Source: Caloramator mitchellensis
GTDB taxonomy: Bacteria > Bacillota > Clostridia > Clostridiales > Caloramatoraceae
Length of the DNA: 64,000 nt
Reading direction: 5' to 3'
Assembly: GCF_001440545.1 (NCBI RefSeq)
Contig: NZ_LKHP01000001.1
Span: 62,001 to 126,000, forward strand
The notes beneath the pieces are model-generated. The model saw only the letters and a program-made list of their open reading frames with translations, was not told the origin of the DNA and made no database searches. This document shows, piece by piece, positions 45,079 to 54,710 of this stretch. The translations under genes and the position numbers were made by a program. Position 1 is the first letter of the stretch. Every line of letters begins with the position of its first letter.

Positions 45079-46764
45079 ATGTTTAAAGAAGCAGTTTACC
45101 ATGAGAGCGATAGCACATATGCATTTGCAGTTGATGAAAATACGTTATGCATTAAGTTAAAGGCTAAAAAGGATGATTTAAAAAGAGTTATACTTTGCTA
45201 TGCTGATAGATATGAACCAAAGGCAGAGCTTACAATATTTGAGAAAGAGATGGAGAGAGCTTTTAGCGATGATTTGTTTGATTATTATGAAACAGAAATA
45301 AAACTTACTTTCAACAGAGTTTGTTATTATTTTAAGTTAATAGACGATAAACAGAGCTTAATATATTCACAACAGAGGTTTTTGCAGGAGCCGCCTAAAG
45401 AAAGAAATAAATTTTTCTTCTTCCCATATATCTGTAAAGCAGATATTTATAAAACATTTGATTGGTGGAGAGAAGCAGTTTTTTATCAAATATTTGTTGA
45501 TAGATTTAATAAAGAAGAGATTGATGAAAATTGGTTTGATGAACCAACAAATAATAGATTATTTGGAGGGAATTTAAAAGGCATTATTCATAAGCTTGAC
45601 TATATCAGCAACTTGGGTGTTAACGCTATATATTTGACTCCAATATTTGAATCACCAAGCTGCCATAAATATGATACTATTGACTATTACAAAATAGATA
45701 GTGCATTCGGCGATGAAAAAATTTTCAAAGAGTTAGTTGATGAATGCCATAAAAGAGGAATAAAGGTTATATTGGATGCGGTATTCAATCACACTAGTGA
45801 TAAATTTTTTGCCTTTAAGGATATTCTTGAAAATGGAAAAAAGTCAAGATACTATGATTGGTATTTCTTTAAGGATGAAGATAAATATGAAACATTTGCT
45901 CATGTAAAATGCATGCCAAAACTAAATACTACGAATGAAGAGGTTGTAAATTATCTTTTAGGAATAGCAAAATATTACATAGAAAAATTCGATATAGATG
46001 GTTGGAGGTTAGACGTTGCAAACGAAATAGACCATGCTTTCTGGAGAAAGTTTAGAGAAACAGTTAAAAAGGCAAAGGAAGATGCAATCATAATAGGGGA
46101 AGTTTGGGATGGGGCTGAAAGCTACTTAAGGGGAGACCAATATGATTCTACCATGAACTATCCTTTTATGTATGCAGCCTTAGACTATTTTGCAAAGGGT
46201 AAAATTACGCTTTTAGAGTTTGACTATTACATGAATAACTTATACGCAAGATACAGAAAAGATATTAGATATAATTTACTAAATTTATTGGATAGCCATG
46301 ATACCAGCAGATTTCTTTTTGAATGCGACGAAAATATTGAAAAACTAAAAATGGCTGTATTTTATATGATGACAACTATAGGAATACCAATGATTTTTTA
46401 TGGAGACGAAGCAGGTTTGTCGGGTGCAAATGACCCAGACTGCAGAATAACTATGGATTTTGAATATATAAATGAAGATTTGTTTGATTTTTATAGAAAG
46501 ATGATACAAATCAGAAAATCTTCAAAAGCTTTAATGTATGGTGAATATAGGACTTTAAAGGTTTCAGACTCACTTTACGTTTATAAAAGGTTTATAGATG
46601 ACGAAGAAATTATATGCATATTTAACAATGGTAGTCAAAAAGAGGAATTTGAAATAGAAGGCACAAACGCATTTGATTTGATATCATATGAAGAAATAAA
46701 TATTAAAAATAATAGTATGACTATAAAACCAAATGAAAAACTTGTATTAAAAATAAATAGATAA
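45079..46764 (+). CDS. GH13 alpha-glucanase (neopullulanase/cyclomaltodextrinase type)
   Basis: This 561-residue protein has an N-terminal CBM34-like domain (about 1-115) and a GH13 barrel. Catalytic residues are the Asp in DGWRLDVANEID (about 313), Glu in IIGEVWDGAESY (about 342) and Asp in LDSHDTSRF (about 408). There is no signal peptide, so it acts on imported maltodextrins in the cytoplasm. AGGAGGG precedes the ATG. It is controlled with the LacI gene through the shared operator and ends at a terminator. Confidence 0.92.
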   Translation: MFKEAVYHESDSTYAFAVDENTLCIKLKAKKDDLKRVILCYADRYEPKAELTIFEKEMERAFSDDLFDYYETEIKLTFNRVCYYFKLIDDKQSLIYSQQRFLQEPPKERNKFFFFPYICKADIYKTFDWWREAVFYQIFVDRFNKEEIDENWFDEPTNNRLFGGNLKGIIHKLDYISNLGVNAIYLTPIFESPSCHKYDTIDYYKIDSAFGDEKIFKELVDECHKRGIKVILDAVFNHTSDKFFAFKDILENGKKSRYYDWYFFKDEDKYETFAHVKCMPKLNTTNEEVVNYLLGIAKYYIEKFDIDGWRLDVANEIDHAFWRKFRETVKKAKEDAIIIGEVWDGAESYLRGDQYDSTMNYPFMYAALDYFAKGKITLLEFDYYMNNLYARYRKDIRYNLLNLLDSHDTSRFLFECDENIEKLKMAVFYMMTTIGIPMIFYGDEAGLSGANDPDCRITMDFEYINEDLFDFYRKMIQIRKSSKALMYGEYRTLKVSDSLYVYKRFIDDEEIICIFNNGSQKEEFEIEGTNAFDLISYEEINIKNNSMTIKPNEKLVLKINR

Positions 46765-46780
46765 TTAAAATTTTATTTAT

Positions 46781-46816
46781 AATCACTGAGTAGATTCTTC
46801 TACCAGTGATTTTTTT
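46781..46816 (+). terminator. Terminator after the GH13 gene
   Basis: AATCACTG (46781-46788) with CAGTGATT (46804-46811), plus an inner GTAGA/TCTAC helix, followed by TTTTT. Confidence 0.88.
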
Positions 46817-46876
46817 GCATAAAACATTACTTATCAGAAATATAAATGTTTATGGACAAATTTTTGGAGGTTAATC

Positions 46877-48223
46877 ATGAAATTGAAAATATTAGCCTTT
46901 TCATTCTTAATATTATTTTTAAATCAATTTTGCATAACGAAAATTACTAAAGCAGAGGAATTAAATATTCCTATAATAAAAGAGATTAAATTATTTAATA
47001 ACGCAGAGCTTAAAATAGGCAAAAAAATTCAGTTTTTAGCAGAAGCAGAAGGGAAAAATTTAAAATATAAGTGGAGCGTTTTAAAGGGAGAAGAAATAAT
47101 TTATATAAGTGAAAGTAAAGAAGACAACAGCTTTGAATTTGAATTTAATGAAAAAGGTAAATATGCATTGGAAGTTATGGTGTTTGATGAATTTGGCATT
47201 ACAACCAAAATTAGAAGCCAGGAAATCGAAATAAAAACAGACATCGAAATAAGAGAGTTGATTATTGACAAAACACTACCTCAACAAGTGGGAACTACTT
47301 TAAATTTTACGATTTTAGCTTCTGGTAATGGATTAAAGTATGAATGGACAGTTTTAAAAGATGATATTGAAATATTTAGAAGCAAATGTTCAAATGAAAG
47401 TATATTTAGTTTTACACCTGATGAAGCAGGAGTATATAAGTTGCAACTAAAGATTATTGATGAATATGGAAATATAGCAGAAAAGACGATAGAAAACATT
47501 GAAATCAATAATACAATAAAAGCAATTAGTTTAAAATACAATGAAAAGGAGCAGCAACCAATTGATACTTCTCTAAAGTTTGAGGCATTAGCTGAAGGTT
47601 ATAATTTAAAATATCTTTGGAAGGTCTTTAAGGATGGTAAAGAAGTTTATAAAATTGATACTAAAAACAATATTCTTAACTATACGATAAAAGAAATAGG
47701 ATTTTATAAGGTTCAAGTAATAATAGAAGATGGGTTTGGAAATCGCAAAGCAATGGAATCTAAGACTATAAAAACATATTTAAATCGTGCAATAAAAAAT
47801 GACAAAGAGGCATTATCAATAGTTAATGTAGCTAATATTGATAGCAAAACAAATTATTTACTATTGGTTGATTCATTTGGCAATAAAGTTTATATATTTA
47901 ATGGGACAAGTAACAATTGGAAATTTATAAAATCTATGCTTTGCACAGATGGAAAAAAGTCTACACCTACTGTTAAAGGTATTTTTGAAATAAACGGTAG
48001 AGGTCCATGGCTTATTTCTTATACACCAGGTGTTTTGGCTAAATATAAGGTTAGGTTTTTTAAGAACTATTATTTCCATTCGGTTTTAGTAAATTCAAAG
48101 GGAAAAGTAATAGACGGTAGATTAGGTCAGTCATTATCACACGGATGTATTAGATTAAGTATAGAAAATGCAAAGTGGATATATGACAATATAAAAGATG
48201 GCTCGAAAGTTTATATTATTTAA
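46877..48223 (+). CDS. Secreted L,D-transpeptidase with three Ig-like repeats
   Basis: This 448-residue protein has a signal peptide (residues 1-27, ending TKAEE). Three ~90-residue repeats follow, each with a GxxLKYxWxVxKDG-like core (about residues 57, 150 and 245), of the Y_Y_Y/triple-tyrosine beta-sandwich type. The C-terminal YkuD domain (about 315-448) has the catalytic SHGCIRLS (Cys about 430) and the His in YFHSVLVNSKG. It would form 3-3 cross-links in peptidoglycan outside the membrane. GGAGG precedes the ATG. Confidence 0.9.
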   Translation: MKLKILAFSFLILFLNQFCITKITKAEELNIPIIKEIKLFNNAELKIGKKIQFLAEAEGKNLKYKWSVLKGEEIIYISESKEDNSFEFEFNEKGKYALEVMVFDEFGITTKIRSQEIEIKTDIEIRELIIDKTLPQQVGTTLNFTILASGNGLKYEWTVLKDDIEIFRSKCSNESIFSFTPDEAGVYKLQLKIIDEYGNIAEKTIENIEINNTIKAISLKYNEKEQQPIDTSLKFEALAEGYNLKYLWKVFKDGKEVYKIDTKNNILNYTIKEIGFYKVQVIIEDGFGNRKAMESKTIKTYLNRAIKNDKEALSIVNVANIDSKTNYLLLVDSFGNKVYIFNGTSNNWKFIKSMLCTDGKKSTPTVKGIFEINGRGPWLISYTPGVLAKYKVRFFKNYYFHSVLVNSKGKVIDGRLGQSLSHGCIRLSIENAKWIYDNIKDGSKVYII

Positions 48224-48312
48224 TTCGTGCTAGAAAATTTATTATATTTCTTTCAAATCCATCCTAAATGTATTAAAATGGAATTGTGTAAATAAAAAAA
48301 GGAGGGGAGTAA

Positions 48313-49353
48313 ATGCAAGGGAAGGATCATCTAAAAAAACTATGCAAATTAAGCGGAGTATCGGGTAATGAACATTTAATACATGATGCTTTAGTAGAAA
48401 TTTTTAGAGATTATGTTGACTTAACTGAAAGAGGTAAAATGGGGGATTTTAGAGCAATAAAAAAAGGCGAAGGCAAGGATGGCCTTAAAATAATGATAAC
48501 AGCCCATGCAGATGAAATAGGGCTTATCGTTACAGACATAGATGAAAGAGGATATGTATATTTTACTAATGTTGGTGGAATTGACCCCAAGACTTTGCCA
48601 GCGCAGGAAGTTATAATCCATGGAAAAAAAGATGTTTTTGGAGTAGTTGGAGCAAAACCTCCTCATGTATTAACTGACAAAGAAAGAAAACAATCGATTA
48701 AAATCCAAGATATGAATATAGATTGCGGCATGAATAAAGAAGAAATTGTCAAATATGTTTCGATAGGAGATTTTATTACAATTAAAAGAGAAGCAATTGA
48801 TTTAATTGGCGATTTTGTAACAGGAAAAGCTATTGACAATCGTGCAGGAATAATGGTTCTTTATGAATGTGCAAAGTATCTCAAGGCCTTAAAACATAGT
48901 GCAGATGTTTACTTTGTTGCTACAACACAAGAGGAAAGAGGTCTTATAGGGGTAAAAACAACAGCATATGATATAAATCCTGATATTGGAATTGTTGTTG
49001 ATGTAACTTTTGGTGATAAGTATGCTAACCCTGATATTCAGATAGAATGTGGAAGGGGAGTAGAAATTACTATAGGTCCCAATATACATAAAGAGCTTTC
49101 AGAAAAATTAATGAATGTGGCTGATGAATATGGAATTTCCTATTCATTAGATGTAGCCCCAGGAGCAACGGGAACAGAAAGCTGGGCAGTCCAAGTTACA
49201 AGAGAAGGAATTCCAACTCTTTTAGTATCAGTTCCAGTTAAATATATGCATACATCTACTGAAGTTGTAAATTATAAAGATATCATAAGGGCTGGGAAAT
49301 TGCTTGCTATGTTTATATCTTCCTTAAAGAATTGGGGTGATATTTATGCTTAA
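48313..49353 (+). CDS. M42 family aminopeptidase, paralogue 1
   Basis: This 346-residue di-metal aminopeptidase shows the metal-site motifs AHADEIGLIV, AIDNRAGIM, TTQEERGLIG (catalytic Glu pair), DVTFGDK and MHTSTEVV in order. M42 enzymes form cytosolic TET dodecamers that trim peptides. GGAGGGG precedes the ATG. It overlaps the next paralogue by 8 bases, and all three M42 genes are in one operon. All metal ligands appear intact. Confidence 0.93.
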   Translation: MQGKDHLKKLCKLSGVSGNEHLIHDALVEIFRDYVDLTERGKMGDFRAIKKGEGKDGLKIMITAHADEIGLIVTDIDERGYVYFTNVGGIDPKTLPAQEVIIHGKKDVFGVVGAKPPHVLTDKERKQSIKIQDMNIDCGMNKEEIVKYVSIGDFITIKREAIDLIGDFVTGKAIDNRAGIMVLYECAKYLKALKHSADVYFVATTQEERGLIGVKTTAYDINPDIGIVVDVTFGDKYANPDIQIECGRGVEITIGPNIHKELSEKLMNVADEYGISYSLDVAPGATGTESWAVQVTREGIPTLLVSVPVKYMHTSTEVVNYKDIIRAGKLLAMFISSLKNWGDIYA

Positions 49354-50347
49354 GAGGTTAACTGATGCATTTGGCGTTTCGGGATGCGAGAAAGAGGTAA
49401 GGGAAGTAATTAAAGAAGAGATTAAGGATTTTGGAGAAGTTACAATAGATAAACTTGGCAATTTAATACTACATAAAAAGGGGAAAGGCAAGAGAGTAAT
49501 GCTTGCTGCTCATATGGATGAAGTTGGATTTATTGTGACAGGAATTAAGGAAGATGGTCGAATAAAATTTGCACCTGTTGGCGGTATTGATGCAAGGATT
49601 TTAGTTTCAAAACGAGTAGTTTTTGAAAGGACTAAAACTAAAGGTATAATTGGATACAAACCTATACACCTTCAAAATGATGCAGAAAGAAATAATCCTG
49701 TTAATGTTAAGGAATTGTTTGTAGACATCGGAGCAACTAGTAAGGATGAAGCTTTGAAATATGTAAAATTAGGAGATTATGCTACATTTGAAAGCCAATA
49801 TATAGAGATGGGAAATTACATTAAGGCTAAGGCGCTTGATGATAGAGTCGGCTGCGCTATTTTGATGGAAGTTTTAAAGGAAGATTATGATTTTGACATT
49901 TATTTCGTATGGACAGTTCAGGAAGAAGTTGGACTTAGGGGTGCTACGGTTGCAGCATATAGCATAGAGCCGGAAATTGGACTTGTTATCGAAGGAACCA
50001 CATGTGCAGATTTTGTAAAGGATGAAAAGGATTTTGTAACGGAAACGGGCAAGGGCCCTGCAATATCTGTTATGGATTCTTCATCTATTGCTGATGAAAA
50101 ATTATTAAATAGAATTGTTGACGTTGCTGAGGAGAATAATATACCTATTCAATTTAGGAGGGGAAATGTTGGAGGAAATGATGCTGGCATAATTCATAAA
50201 ACTAAAAAAGGCGCTATTACAGCAAGTATTTCTGTCCCAACAAAATATATCCATTCGCCAATTAGTATGATACATAGGGAAGATTATAAAAATACGCTAA
50301 AGCTTGTGAAGGCTTTATTAAGAGACATCGAAAGGGAGGATTTATGA
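49346..50347 (+). CDS. M42 family aminopeptidase, paralogue 2
   Basis: This 333-residue protein has the full M42 set: AAHMDEVGFIV, ALDDRVGCA, VQEEVGLRGA, an EGTTCAD segment at the third ligand, and KYIHSPISM. ATG 49346 is 8 bases after GGGGTG; the ATG at 49337 sits on that site. It overlaps both neighbours and probably assembles with them. Glu replaces Asp in the third-ligand block (IEGTTCAD against DVTFGD and DVTGTGD), a difference that may separate its specificity. Confidence 0.92.
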   Translation: MLKRLTDAFGVSGCEKEVREVIKEEIKDFGEVTIDKLGNLILHKKGKGKRVMLAAHMDEVGFIVTGIKEDGRIKFAPVGGIDARILVSKRVVFERTKTKGIIGYKPIHLQNDAERNNPVNVKELFVDIGATSKDEALKYVKLGDYATFESQYIEMGNYIKAKALDDRVGCAILMEVLKEDYDFDIYFVWTVQEEVGLRGATVAAYSIEPEIGLVIEGTTCADFVKDEKDFVTETGKGPAISVMDSSSIADEKLLNRIVDVAEENNIPIQFRRGNVGGNDAGIIHKTKKGAITASISVPTKYIHSPISMIHREDYKNTLKLVKALLRDIEREDL

Positions 50348-51327
50348 TGGAACTTTTAAAGGAATTAACGTCTATTTATGGACCATCAGGAAGAGAAGAT
50401 AAGGTAGCTGATTTTATAATAGATAACATAAAACAATATGTCGATGAAGTAAAAAAGGATACTCTTGGAAATGTTATATCAGTTAAAAAGGGAAAAGGTC
50501 AGAAGAAACTGATGTTTGCAGCACATATGGACCAAATTGGCGTTATGATTACTTTCATTGACGATAATGGTTTTTTAAGGTTTACTAATATTGGTGGAGT
50601 TAACCCATATTCTTTGTTGTTTAAAAGAATTGTCTTTAAAAATGGTGTTGAAGGTATCGTTTCAAAGGAAGCAAAGGCAGATATAAAAGATTTGAATCTT
50701 AAGGATATGTTTATAGATATTGGAGCAAAAAATAAGGAAGAAGCAAAACAAAAAGTCAATATTGGTGAATTTGGAGTGTTTAAATCTGATTTTATAGATT
50801 TAGGAAATAGTATTTCAAGCGCCGCTTTTGACGATAGAATAGGCTGTTATGCATTGATTGAAGCGGCAAAGAGAATTAAAGAAAACAATGGCGATATTTA
50901 CTTTGTATTCACTGTTCAAGAGGAAGTTGGATTAAGAGGTGCAAAGGTTGCTGCATATAGCATTGAACCGGATATAGCTATTGCAGTTGATGTAACTGGA
51001 ACTGGTGATACTCCAAATTGCAATAGAATGGCAGTAAAATTTGGTGAAGGCGCAGCAATCAAGATAATGGACAGAGGTTTTATTGTTCATCCTCAAATAA
51101 AAGAATTGTTAATTAATGTTGCAGAAAGGAATAATATTAAGTATCAATACGAAATATTAGAAATGGGGACAACTGATGCCGCAGAAATTCATATATCAAA
51201 AGCTGGAGCTCCTTCAGGAGTAGTATCTATTCCGACAAGATATATTCATTCACATAGCGAAACTGTCGATAAGGATGATTTAAAAGCTGCTATTGATTTG
51301 CTTGTAAAAGTAGCAGAAGAATTTTAA
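50347..51327 (+). CDS. M42 family aminopeptidase, paralogue 3
   Basis: This 326-residue protein has AAHMDQIGVMI, AFDDRIGCY, VQEEVGLRGA, DVTGTGDTP and RYIHSHSET. The Glu after the first metal-ligand Asp of the other two is Gln here (HMDQ). ATG 50347 is 7 bases after GGGAGG and overlaps the preceding stop; ATG 50344 is also possible. It is the last of the three tandem M42 genes. Confidence 0.92.
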   Translation: MELLKELTSIYGPSGREDKVADFIIDNIKQYVDEVKKDTLGNVISVKKGKGQKKLMFAAHMDQIGVMITFIDDNGFLRFTNIGGVNPYSLLFKRIVFKNGVEGIVSKEAKADIKDLNLKDMFIDIGAKNKEEAKQKVNIGEFGVFKSDFIDLGNSISSAAFDDRIGCYALIEAAKRIKENNGDIYFVFTVQEEVGLRGAKVAAYSIEPDIAIAVDVTGTGDTPNCNRMAVKFGEGAAIKIMDRGFIVHPQIKELLINVAERNNIKYQYEILEMGTTDAAEIHISKAGAPSGVVSIPTRYIHSHSETVDKDDLKAAIDLLVKVAEEF

Positions 51328-51385
51328 GTAGCAAAAAATAAATTATGGCATATTATAATCATATAAATTGTTAATGGAGGATAAT

Positions 51386-51913
51386 ATGCCAGGAGATATA
51401 AAAAAGGCCGTTAAATTTTCTGTAAATGTTAACTACCCAGAACCTAAGATTGAGGATAAAAATATTTTTTATGCCAATTTACTTCTTGAGGATTATTCAG
51501 GAGCAGTAAGTGAATTGACAGCATCACTTTTATATGTCTATCAACATTTTGTTTCAGATGGAAATTATGATGAGTATGCTGAAACAGTTGGTGGAATAGC
51601 AATAATCGAAATGAAGCACCTGGAACTTTTAGGTGAAACTATTAAACTTCTTGGATTAAAACCTGCTTATGCTGTTCCTGCAGGCGGGTTATATTATCCT
51701 TGGAATACAACATTTATTGATTATTCAACAAACATAGATAGAATGCTTAAAATTGATATTGAATCAGAGATAAAGGCCATTGAACAATACGAAGAACACA
51801 AAACGATTATAAAGGATAGATATATCGTAGAATTACTTAATAGAATAATTGAAGATGAAAAGCTTCATCTAAAGATTTTTAAAGATTTAAAGTTAAATCA
51901 TGAAAAGAAGTAA
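51386..51913 (+). CDS. Ferritin-like diiron protein
   Basis: This 175-residue all-helical protein has metal-ligand patterns of ferritin-like proteins: a Glu in VSELTASLLYVYQHF, ExxH in EMKHLELL, Glu in DIESEIKAIEQYEEH, and ExxxH in EDEKLHLKIF. It resembles rubrerythrin-like or bacterioferritin-like diiron proteins without a rubredoxin domain, and may act in peroxide removal or iron handling. ATG 51386 follows TGGAGGA by 7 bases. Confidence 0.82.
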   Translation: MPGDIKKAVKFSVNVNYPEPKIEDKNIFYANLLLEDYSGAVSELTASLLYVYQHFVSDGNYDEYAETVGGIAIIEMKHLELLGETIKLLGLKPAYAVPAGGLYYPWNTTFIDYSTNIDRMLKIDIESEIKAIEQYEEHKTIIKDRYIVELLNRIIEDEKLHLKIFKDLKLNHEKK

Positions 51914-51927
51914 TTAAATTTTTTAGG

Positions 51928-51964
51928 TCGCTATTGAGTTTATTGCTCAAAAGCGATTTTTTTA
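51928..51964 (+). terminator. Terminator after ferritin-like gene
   Basis: TCGCT/AGCGA and TTGAG/CTCAA form a stem with one A-A mismatch, followed by TTTTTTT. Confidence 0.85.
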
Positions 51965-52110
51965 TCGAATTAATTGAATACAAATATCGTATAATAACTA
52001 AAACGACATTTTATTTCAAATTTACAAAAAATATTATATATTTTTTCATTGATTAAATTAAGTTAATGTATTAAAATATTTAATAAATTTTGCTATTGGA
52101 GGTAAAAATT

Positions 52111-53463
52111 ATGTCGAATATAAGTTTGGATTATTCTAAGGCAATTAAATTTATAAGCGTAGATGAAATAAAAAACCTTGAAGGGCAAATAAATGATGCT
52201 CATGACAAATTGCACAATAAGACAGGAGCAGGTGGTGACTTTTTAGGATGGGTTACTCTGCCCAAGGATTATGACAAGGAAGAGTTTGAAAGAATCATCA
52301 AGGCGGCTGAAAAAATAAAGTCTGATTCTGATGCACTTGTTGTTATAGGAATTGGAGGTTCTTACTTAGGGGCTAGAGCAGCAATTGAAATGCTAAATCA
52401 TACATTTTATAATGCATTTCCAAAGAATAAGAGGAATACTCCAGAGATATACTTTGTAGGCAATAACATAAGCCCTGTTTATATGCATGATTTACTTCAA
52501 ATTTTAGAGGGAAAAAATATTTCAGTAAATGTAATATCTAAATCCGGAACTACAACTGAACCTGCTATTGCGTTTAGAATATTTAAAGAATACATGGAAA
52601 ATAAATATGGAAAGGATGAAGCAAGGAAGAGGATATATGCCACGACAGATAAAGCAAGAGGAGCATTAAGAAAGCTTGCTGTTGAAGAAGGCTATGAGAC
52701 TTTTGTAATACCAGATGATGTTGGCGGAAGATATTCAGTTTTAACAGCAGTGGGGCTTCTTCCAATAGCGGTAAGCGGTATAGATATAAGGGAAATGATG
52801 AAGGGTGCATACGATGGTATGGTTGAATATGCTGATAAAGATTTGTTTAATAATCCAGCTTATCTTTATGCAGCTATAAGAAATGCATTGTATAGAAAAG
52901 GAAAGACAGTTGAAATAATGGCCAATTATGAACCTTCACTACATTTCTTTGCTGAGTGGTGGAAACAGCTTTATGGTGAAAGCGAAGGAAAAGATGGAAA
53001 GGGTATTTATCCTGCTTCTGTTGACTTTACTACAGACCTTCATTCAATGGGACAATATATACAGGATGGTATGAGGCATATATTCGAAACCGTTCTTAAT
53101 GTTGAAAAACCAAAGTATGATATTGAAATAAAGGAAGATAAGGACAACATTGATGGACTAAACTTCTTAGCAGGAAAGACAATGGATTTTGTTAATAAGA
53201 AGGCGTTTGAAGGAACAGTGCTTGCTCATACTGATGGAAATGTTCCTAATATCATAATTAATGTTCCAGAATTAACTCCGTTCTATTTTGGAAAGATTGT
53301 ATACATGTTTGAAAAGGCCTGTGGAATAAGCGGATATCTTCTTGGAGTTAATCCATTCGACCAACCAGGTGTTGAAGCATACAAAAAGAATATGTTTGCA
53401 CTCCTTGGTAAACCTGGCTATGAAGCAGAAAGAAAAATACTCGAAGAAAGATTATCGAAATAA
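52111..53463 (+). CDS. pgi: Glucose-6-phosphate isomerase
   Basis: This 450-residue glycolytic enzyme interconverts glucose 6-phosphate and fructose 6-phosphate. The sugar-phosphate motifs are [32 protein letters not shown] and [16 protein letters not shown]; Glu in [12 protein letters not shown], His in AHTDGN and Lys in [13 protein letters not shown] complete the active site. The length is that of the bacterial short form. ATG 52111 follows TTGGAGG. It is monocistronic; the palindromic repeat copy 2 follows directly. Confidence 0.96.
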   Translation: MSNISLDYSKAIKFISVDEIKNLEGQINDAHDKLHNKTGAGGDFLGWVTLPKDYDKEEFERIIKAAEKIKSDSDALVVIGIGGSYLGARAAIEMLNHTFYNAFPKNKRNTPEIYFVGNNISPVYMHDLLQILEGKNISVNVISKSGTTTEPAIAFRIFKEYMENKYGKDEARKRIYATTDKARGALRKLAVEEGYETFVIPDDVGGRYSVLTAVGLLPIAVSGIDIREMMKGAYDGMVEYADKDLFNNPAYLYAAIRNALYRKGKTVEIMANYEPSLHFFAEWWKQLYGESEGKDGKGIYPASVDFTTDLHSMGQYIQDGMRHIFETVLNVEKPKYDIEIKEDKDNIDGLNFLAGKTMDFVNKKAFEGTVLAHTDGNVPNIIINVPELTPFYFGKIVYMFEKACGISGYLLGVNPFDQPGVEAYKKNMFALLGKPGYEAERKILEERLSK

Positions 53464-53487
53464 TCATTTTAACTGTTTGAATTATTG

Positions 53488-53697
53488 AACCCAATGGATG
53501 ATTTCTGAGGCTTCGCTCATTTCGCCAAGCAACTCTAAGCCTTTCTTTGTTTTCAATAGTCCTACCCTCGCGAGACTTCATCCGTGAAGTCCGCTCGGCT
53601 CAGCTCGTCCTGAGCTGAATTACGGACTATTGAAAAGTCGAAAGGCAAGAGTTACTAAGGCTTATGAGAGGCGCCTTTTAAAATCATCCATTGGGTT
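53488..53697. repeat. Palindromic repeat element, copy 2 (inverted relative to copy 1)
   Basis: Terminal inverted repeats are AACCCAATGGATGATTT (53488-53504) and its complement at 53681-53697. The core is related to the reverse complement of the element at 444-653: the blocks CTTAGTAACTCTTGC, TCGACTTTTCAA, GAGCCGAGCGGACTTC and GAAGTCTCGCGAGGGTAG are shared. Differences fall in pairs: CTACTC/GAGTAG becomes CAGCTC/GAGCTG, AAAAGTGC/GCACTTTT becomes AATAGTCC/GGACTATT, GCTTTTC/GAAAAGC becomes GCCTTTC/GAAAGGC. It fills the gap between pgi and the next gene and may also end pgi transcription. Confidence 0.82.
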
Positions 53698-53731
53698 TTA
53701 TAGAAGTTTGTATATAAAATTAAAAGTGACA

Positions 53732-53995
53732 TTATGATTCAAGTTCGATGATTTCGAATTTGTCAAAATCTATTTCTTCAATAAAATTGTCCTGATTGAA
53801 GGATGTCTTTCTTATATTGTTATACTCATCAAGGTTATGTGGAAGCCAGTAGGGTTTCTGAATATCAAGTCTGTAGCAAAGTTCAGTTATACATTTTTTT
53901 AATTGTTCCTGATATTCTATATTTTCAGCAATTGTAACTTCATCATGTTTTATTAACCTGTTGTTTTTTATTATTTTTCCCCATAATCTTAGCAT
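53732..53995 (-). CDS. Hypothetical protein, 87 residues
   Basis: This small soluble protein starts at an ATG 8 bases after GAGGTG. It contains the segment KKCITELCYRLDIQKPYWLPHN and an acidic C-terminus (EEIDFDKFEIIELES, where it ends). I recognise no catalytic motif. Small proteins of this kind occur in clostridial genomes, but I cannot name the family. Confidence 0.75.
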   Translation of the reverse strand: MLRLWGKIIKNNRLIKHDEVTIAENIEYQEQLKKCITELCYRLDIQKPYWLPHNLDEYNNIRKTSFNQDNFIEEIDFDKFEIIELES

Positions 53996-54103
53996 ATTGA
54001 TTCACCTCGTAAAAAAATATATTATATATTATATCACGGTATTTATAAAACTGAATATTTTTGTTAATATTAAGTATAAATAAAAAATGAAAGGGGATTT
54101 CAA

Positions 54104-54439
54104 TTGAAAATTATACCGACCGATAAGGCTCTTTTTATGATAAAGAAGATTGCTAAAGAGAATAATCAGGACTTAATAGTTAGAATTTACACAGATATGA
54201 TTGGATGCAAGGGAATAAGATTCGGAATAGCCTACGACGAGGTTTTGGAAAATGATGAAAAACATCAAATAGGTGATATTACATTTGTTGCAGACCATAG
54301 ATTAAATGAGTATGCTGATGAAATCGAGATTGACTTTGTTGATACTCCAAAACAAGGATTTGTATTTAAGTCATATCCAGAATATAAAAAATCATGTTCA
54401 GGTTGCAGCGGTTGTGGGATTAAATTTCTTGACAAATAA
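54104..54439 (+). CDS. HesB/IscA-like protein
   Basis: This 111-residue protein resembles the HesB-like branch of A-type Fe-S carriers: VRIYTDMIGCKGIRFGIAYDE (split here around residue 32) and the C-terminal CSGCSGCGIKF. The Cys pattern differs from IscA, and relatives in some anaerobes carry selenocysteine in this C-terminal region; here all positions are ordinary codons. The start is TTG at 54104 behind AAGGGGA. Function is unproven. Confidence 0.78.
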   Translation: MKIIPTDKALFMIKKIAKENNQDLIVRIYTDMIGCKGIRFGIAYDEVLENDEKHQIGDITFVADHRLNEYADEIEIDFVDTPKQGFVFKSYPEYKKSCSGCSGCGIKFLDK

Positions 54440-54456
54440 GAATAATTTGGTATTAT
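54429..54456 (+). promoter_or_regulatory. Promoter of the glyQS T-box transcript
   Basis: TTGACA (54429-54434) and TATTAT (54451-54456) are 16 bp apart. The -35 lies inside the last codons of the HesB-like gene. Confidence 0.6.
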
Positions 54457-54473
54457 ATCAATAAGTGAATAAA

Positions 54474-54662
54474 GTAAGCGATGATGGAGAGGAGTAATTG
54501 AAGGTCTCTATTTTAGCGAGTCGGTGAGGGTGAAAGTCCGGCATAGAGTTTCAATGAAGGGCGCTCTTGAGTTTAAATCATAAGGTGGACCAAATGGTCA
54601 ACTAGGGTGGAACCGCGGAAGCAAAGCCTTTCGTCCCTTATGGGATGAATGGCTTTTTATTT
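54474..54662 (+). ncRNA. T-box leader, glycine-specific
   Basis: The conserved T-box AGGGTGGAACCGCGG ends at 54618. Stem I has a specifier GGC (54540-54542) in the context GAAAGTCCGGCATAGAG, which reads glycine and matches the downstream glycyl-tRNA synthetase. The terminator pairs AAAGCC...CGTCCC with GGGATG...GGCTTT, followed by TTATTTT. Uncharged tRNA-Gly should bind and stabilise the antiterminator. Confidence 0.93.
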
Positions 54663-54710
54663 TGATAAAATATTTTACTGTGCAAATAATATTTATGAGG
54701 AGGAATGACA

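Noticed and set aside
54104-54439. Selenocysteine in the HesB-like protein
   Set aside because: Relatives can carry Sec, but all codons at the C-terminal Cys/Gly cluster here are ordinary and the gene ends in TAA.
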